Of a DNA stretch of 8,276 nucleotides, positions 6,336-8,276 are shown one piece after another. Position 1 is the stretch's first letter. Every line of letters begins with the position of its first letter. The notes beneath the pieces are model-generated. The model was not told the DNA's origin, ran no database searches, and worked only from the letters and a program-made list of their open reading frames with translations. The position numbers and the translations under genes were made by a program. Source of the DNA: an uncultured Coriobacteriaceae bacterium (GTDB lineage Bacteria; Actinomycetota; Coriobacteriia; Coriobacteriales; QAMH01); assembly GCA_902783925.1 (NCBI GenBank), contig CACZSV010000130.1, positions 1-8,276 of the forward strand. The letters are read 5' to 3'.

Positions 6336-6743
6336 GTGAACAGCAATGAAAACGCTCTGCAAGCAATGATCCGCAAACTGAACGACTGCCTCAAGCAAGA
6401 TGAAGAATCATCCTGGGTGGCAGATGTGCTCTATCGCAGCGACGGCGCGTTTTCGCCCATCATCGTTCGAACCGAAGCACGGGATATCTCAATTTTTTGG
6501 GATGAGAAAAACGAGCTGAGCATCGATATGGGCGCGCAAGAGGAGCAAGAGGGATATCAGGAATCGTCCGGGGATTCTTGGCGTCGTCCAGCAGGGTTGC
6601 GCTGGGTTGCGGGCTCGCAGATCTCGCGTATTGCCCTTGAGGATCATCTTATCGGAGAGGGGGTGCGTTTCGATTTTGAAAGCGGCGTTACGCTTCGCGT
6701 GATGCAGTCGGGTGTGGAGACCTTTGTGCCTCATGCGGCATAA
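6336..6743 (+). CDS. Hypothetical protein, 135 residues
   Basis: Not recognised. It starts at GTG 6336, five bases after a near-perfect AAAGGAGG (6323-6330), the best ribosome site in the window, which fixes the rare start. A soluble, acidic protein: residues 1-28 are predicted helical (NALQAMIRKLNDCLKQDEESS), followed by strand-like segments (VADVLYR, PIIVRTEARDISIFW), an acidic Glu/Gln/Ser linker (~68-80) and a second strand-rich half ending in VTLRVMQSGVETFVPH. No metal or catalytic motif is evident. It could be a small two-lobed beta protein of unknown role. Repeat copy B starts 10 bases after its stop. Confidence 0.72.
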   Translation: MNSNENALQAMIRKLNDCLKQDEESSWVADVLYRSDGAFSPIIVRTEARDISIFWDEKNELSIDMGAQEEQEGYQESSGDSWRRPAGLRWVAGSQISRIALEDHLIGEGVRFDFESGVTLRVMQSGVETFVPHAA

Positions 6744-6753
6744 GCGCATCCAT

Positions 6754-6901
6754 GAATGAGTCGGGCATGGCCCATTGAGAACGGGCCATCCGTAGGGGAG
6801 GGCTTCAGCCCTCCCGTGCAACCGGCATTGCTGCAGAAACGGGCGCGCTGAAGCGCGTCCCAGTGTTACGTGTGAGTCGCCATGACATGCCCGGCTCATT
6901 C
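6754..6901. repeat. Palindromic REP/MITE-like repeat, copy B (long form, 148 bp)
   Basis: Bounded by 16-bp terminal inverted repeats, GAATGAGTCGGGCATG (6754-6769) and CATGCCCGGCTCATTC (6886-6901), matching at 15 of 16. It has three internal hairpins: ATGGCCC/GGGCCAT (6767-6789), GGGAGGGCT-TC-AGCCCTCCC (6796-6815), and GGGCGCGCT-GA-AGCGCGTCCC (6841-6861, one bulge). The central 26 bp and the block TGAGTCGCCAT (6873-6883) match copy A; relative to A it has extra sequence on each side of the core hairpin. No coding capacity, so any movement would need a transposase supplied in trans. It lies between a hypothetical gene and the WYL regulator promoter. Confidence 0.75.
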
Positions 6902-6953
6902 CATACGCCGCTGCAAATGGGCTTTTGGGTGTTCGGTGCATGACTCGGTGGTC

Positions 6954-6959
6954 TATAAT
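6954..6959 (+). promoter_or_regulatory. -10 box of the WYL regulator gene
   Basis: A perfect TATAAT, with predicted transcription start near 6966 and a leader of about 27 nt that carries GAGGAG (6982-6987) five bases before the ATG. No good -35 lies 17 nt upstream, which would fit activation by a regulator, possibly the WYL protein itself. Confidence 0.55.
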
Positions 6960-6992
6960 TGGTACATCGCAAAACGAGCGCGAGGAGAAGCC

Positions 6993-7985
6993 ATGACCGC
7001 AACGAATACCCAAAAGCTCAAGGTTCTGTATCTCATGGAGATCATGCGTACCCAGACAGATCCGGAGCATGGTCTTACCATGCCCCAGATTATCGAAAAG
7101 CTCGCGGAACGCGGAGTAACGGCCGAGCGCAAGAGTGTGTATCGCGATTTGCAGGCGCTGCGCGAAGTGGGTTTTGACATCCGCACGCTTCAGCGTCAGC
7201 CCGTGCAATATGTCCTGGCCGAACGTGAATTCGAATTATCGCAGCTCATGCTTCTTATCGATGCCGTTCAATCGAGCAAGTTCCTCTCGGATGGTAGCTC
7301 GCGGGCGCTCGTTAAAAGCATTCGCTCCATGGCTTCGTTGCAGGAGCGCTCGGCTCTCGAAAAGCAAGTGCATGTGTACGGACGTCCTAAGAGGCAGGAT
7401 CAGTCGGATTTCGTCATTGTTGATAAACTGCAAGACGCGATGGCCGCAAAGAAGAAGGTGTCATTTAGGTATTTCCGCTATAACGCGGAAAAGAAGAAGG
7501 AATACCGCAAGGACGGCTCGCGGCACATAGTTTCACCTGTCAATCTCACGTATTCGGATGGTTCCTATTATCTTGTTGCGTTTAGTGATGCCGATGGCGA
7601 AATCCGAAATTACCGTGTTGATCGCATGGAGCAGGTCGAGAAGCTCGACGCTCCCCGCGAGCGCAACGAGACGATATCTTCATACGATGCCGACGAGGTC
7701 GCCAAGTGCGTGTTTGGCATGTACGAAGGCGAGCGTGTCATGGCAACGCTCAAGGTAGCATCCGAGGTCATGAACGTCGTCATCGATCGCTTTGGTCGCG
7801 ATGTCGAGGCAAAACCCGTGAACAAGGGGGCATTTGCCAAGGTTAGGGTCCCGGTCAAAGCGAGCCCCGTGTTCTACGGGTGGCTCGCGACGCTTGGTGC
7901 GGACGTGAAGATCGAAAGCCCCAAGCGGCTTCGCGCGTCGTATCTCGAGTGGCTGCAGAATATCGTGGATTCATACGGCAAATAA
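6993..7985 (+). CDS. HTH and WYL domain transcriptional regulator
   Basis: A 330-residue cytoplasmic DNA-binding protein. The N-terminus (~1-75) is a winged helix-turn-helix of the HTH_11/DeoR-like type: KLKVLYLMEIM, then TMPQIIEKLAERGVTAERKSVYRDLQALREVGFDI with the recognition helix at about RKSVYRDLQAL (46-56). The WYL domain spans ~140-225, with the signature as SYYL (191-194) and the conserved NYRVDRM (206-212); Tyr replaces the first Trp, a common variant. The rest (~240-325, ending SPKRLRASYLEWL) fits the WCX extension. Such proteins sense ligands, often nucleic-acid-derived, and regulate metabolic, DNA-damage or defence genes. ATG 6993 is supported by GAGGAG five bases upstream; in-frame codons back to 6882 run through the promoter and repeat. 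No adjacent target operon is visible, so its regulon is unknown. Confidence 0.92.
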   Translation: MTATNTQKLKVLYLMEIMRTQTDPEHGLTMPQIIEKLAERGVTAERKSVYRDLQALREVGFDIRTLQRQPVQYVLAEREFELSQLMLLIDAVQSSKFLSDGSSRALVKSIRSMASLQERSALEKQVHVYGRPKRQDQSDFVIVDKLQDAMAAKKKVSFRYFRYNAEKKKEYRKDGSRHIVSPVNLTYSDGSYYLVAFSDADGEIRNYRVDRMEQVEKLDAPRERNETISSYDADEVAKCVFGMYEGERVMATLKVASEVMNVVIDRFGRDVEAKPVNKGAFAKVRVPVKASPVFYGWLATLGADVKIESPKRLRASYLEWLQNIVDSYGK

Positions 7986-8093
7986 CGGTTCGTCCGGGCT
8001 TCGATATTATTGGAATTACGGGGCTCGCGGATGGGCCCTCGGTTTGGCCGGGACGGCATAACCTCACAGTCTCCCCTGAATGTTTGCGCGCCT

Positions 8094-8184
8094 AGCCTGA
8101 ATCCGTCCGCAACGCGAGACGTGTGGCCTGCCTGGCGCTCAGCGCGTCGTCGCGAAATCCACTCTCTTTTCACTACGTCAGGCT
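8094..8184. other. Nested dyads in gene-free DNA, possible structured RNA
   Basis: The 291 bases after the WYL gene hold no ORF I can support. Within them AGCCTGA (8094-8100) pairs with TCAGGCT (8178-8184). Inside, CGCGAGACG (8113-8121) pairs with CGTCGTCGCG (8145-8154, one bulged base), and the loop holds GCGC-TCA-GCGC (8135-8145). The nesting suggests a folded RNA or an element end, but chance pairing in GC-rich DNA is possible. No known RNA family is recognised. Confidence 0.3.
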
Positions 8185-8207
8185 TTAAACTCGCGCGCCC
8201 GACCCGG

Positions 8208-8276
8208 TGCACCTTTGCTGAAAACCCCAAAAGGTGCATGTTCACGGCCAGATGATCCATGCACCTTTAGCCGAAA
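8208..8276. repeat. Three alternating GCACCTTT/AAAGGTGC units at the window edge
   Basis: TGCACCTTT (8208-8216), AAAGGTGCATG (8230-8240) and CATGCACCTTT (8258-8268). Units 1 and 2 form a 9-bp perfect inverted repeat; units 2 and 3 form an 11-bp perfect one. Units 1 and 3 are direct repeats 52 bp apart and share a following GAAA. They could be operators for a gene beyond the window, competing hairpins, or part of a longer array cut by the edge. Confidence 0.55.

Noticed and set aside
6489..7208. A 239-codon minus-strand frame
   Set aside because: It runs through two plus-strand genes, repeat copy B and the WYL promoter, and has no recognisable domain.
7874..8260. A 128-codon minus-strand frame covering the final gene-free stretch
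   Set aside because: Its 3' end is antisense to the WYL gene, its 5' end runs through the AAAGGTGC repeats, it is Arg-rich without motifs, and it lacks a clear ribosome site.
8208..8276. CRISPR array
   Set aside because: The units are only 8-11 bp, alternate in orientation, and have unequal spacing with no cas gene in view.

Overview
The window looks like the chromosome of a moderately GC-rich Gram-positive anaerobe. The best guess is Actinomycetota, class Coriobacteriia. This is inferred from four things: two lipobox lipoproteins of Gram-positive style, a leaderless-type promoter on yaaA, remnants of a giant fused 2-hydroxyacyl-CoA dehydratase activase (a fermentative-anaerobe gene), and the overall codon style. 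No rRNA or other taxonomic marker is present, so the assignment is tentative.

Layout. Positions 1-216 (+) hold the last 71 codons of a sirtuin (Sir2/CobB) deacylase. It converges on three minus-strand genes read from right to left. The first (3465-2269) is a Ser-rich lipoprotein with a ComEC-type metallo-beta-lactamase (MBL) domain and a C-terminal Ada-like zinc knuckle. The second is yaaA (2201-1458), a peroxide-stress/DNA-binding protein. The third (1256-213) is another MBL lipoprotein. A short intergenic region with a 16-bp perfect palindrome (3527-3542) separates this set from a rightward locus at 3611-5883. That locus is a collapsed pseudogene of the ~1,400-residue activase: it carries one in-frame internal deletion, one frame-shifting deletion and one further deletion/frameshift, and has lost both iron-sulphur cysteine loops. 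Two small conserved-looking but unrecognised genes follow (5959-6258 and 6336-6743), then a HTH-WYL transcription factor (6993-7985). The last 291 bases hold no gene I can support, but contain nested dyads and three alternating AAAGGTGC/GCACCTTT units that run into the window edge.

Two copies of one palindromic repeat family (about 1391-1460 and 6754-6901) lie in intergenic DNA. They share a 26-bp core hairpin whose only two differences are a compensating base-pair change. One copy ends on the yaaA stop codon and the other lies just upstream of the WYL promoter. They look like REP/MITE-type elements.

How the parts may fit: the two surface-tethered MBL proteins resemble the nuclease-like domain of ComEC, and they flank a DNA-binding stress protein. 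This suggests, but does not prove, extracellular DNA or phosphodiester processing. The activase ruin indicates loss of one 2-hydroxyacyl-CoA dehydratase activation route in this strain.
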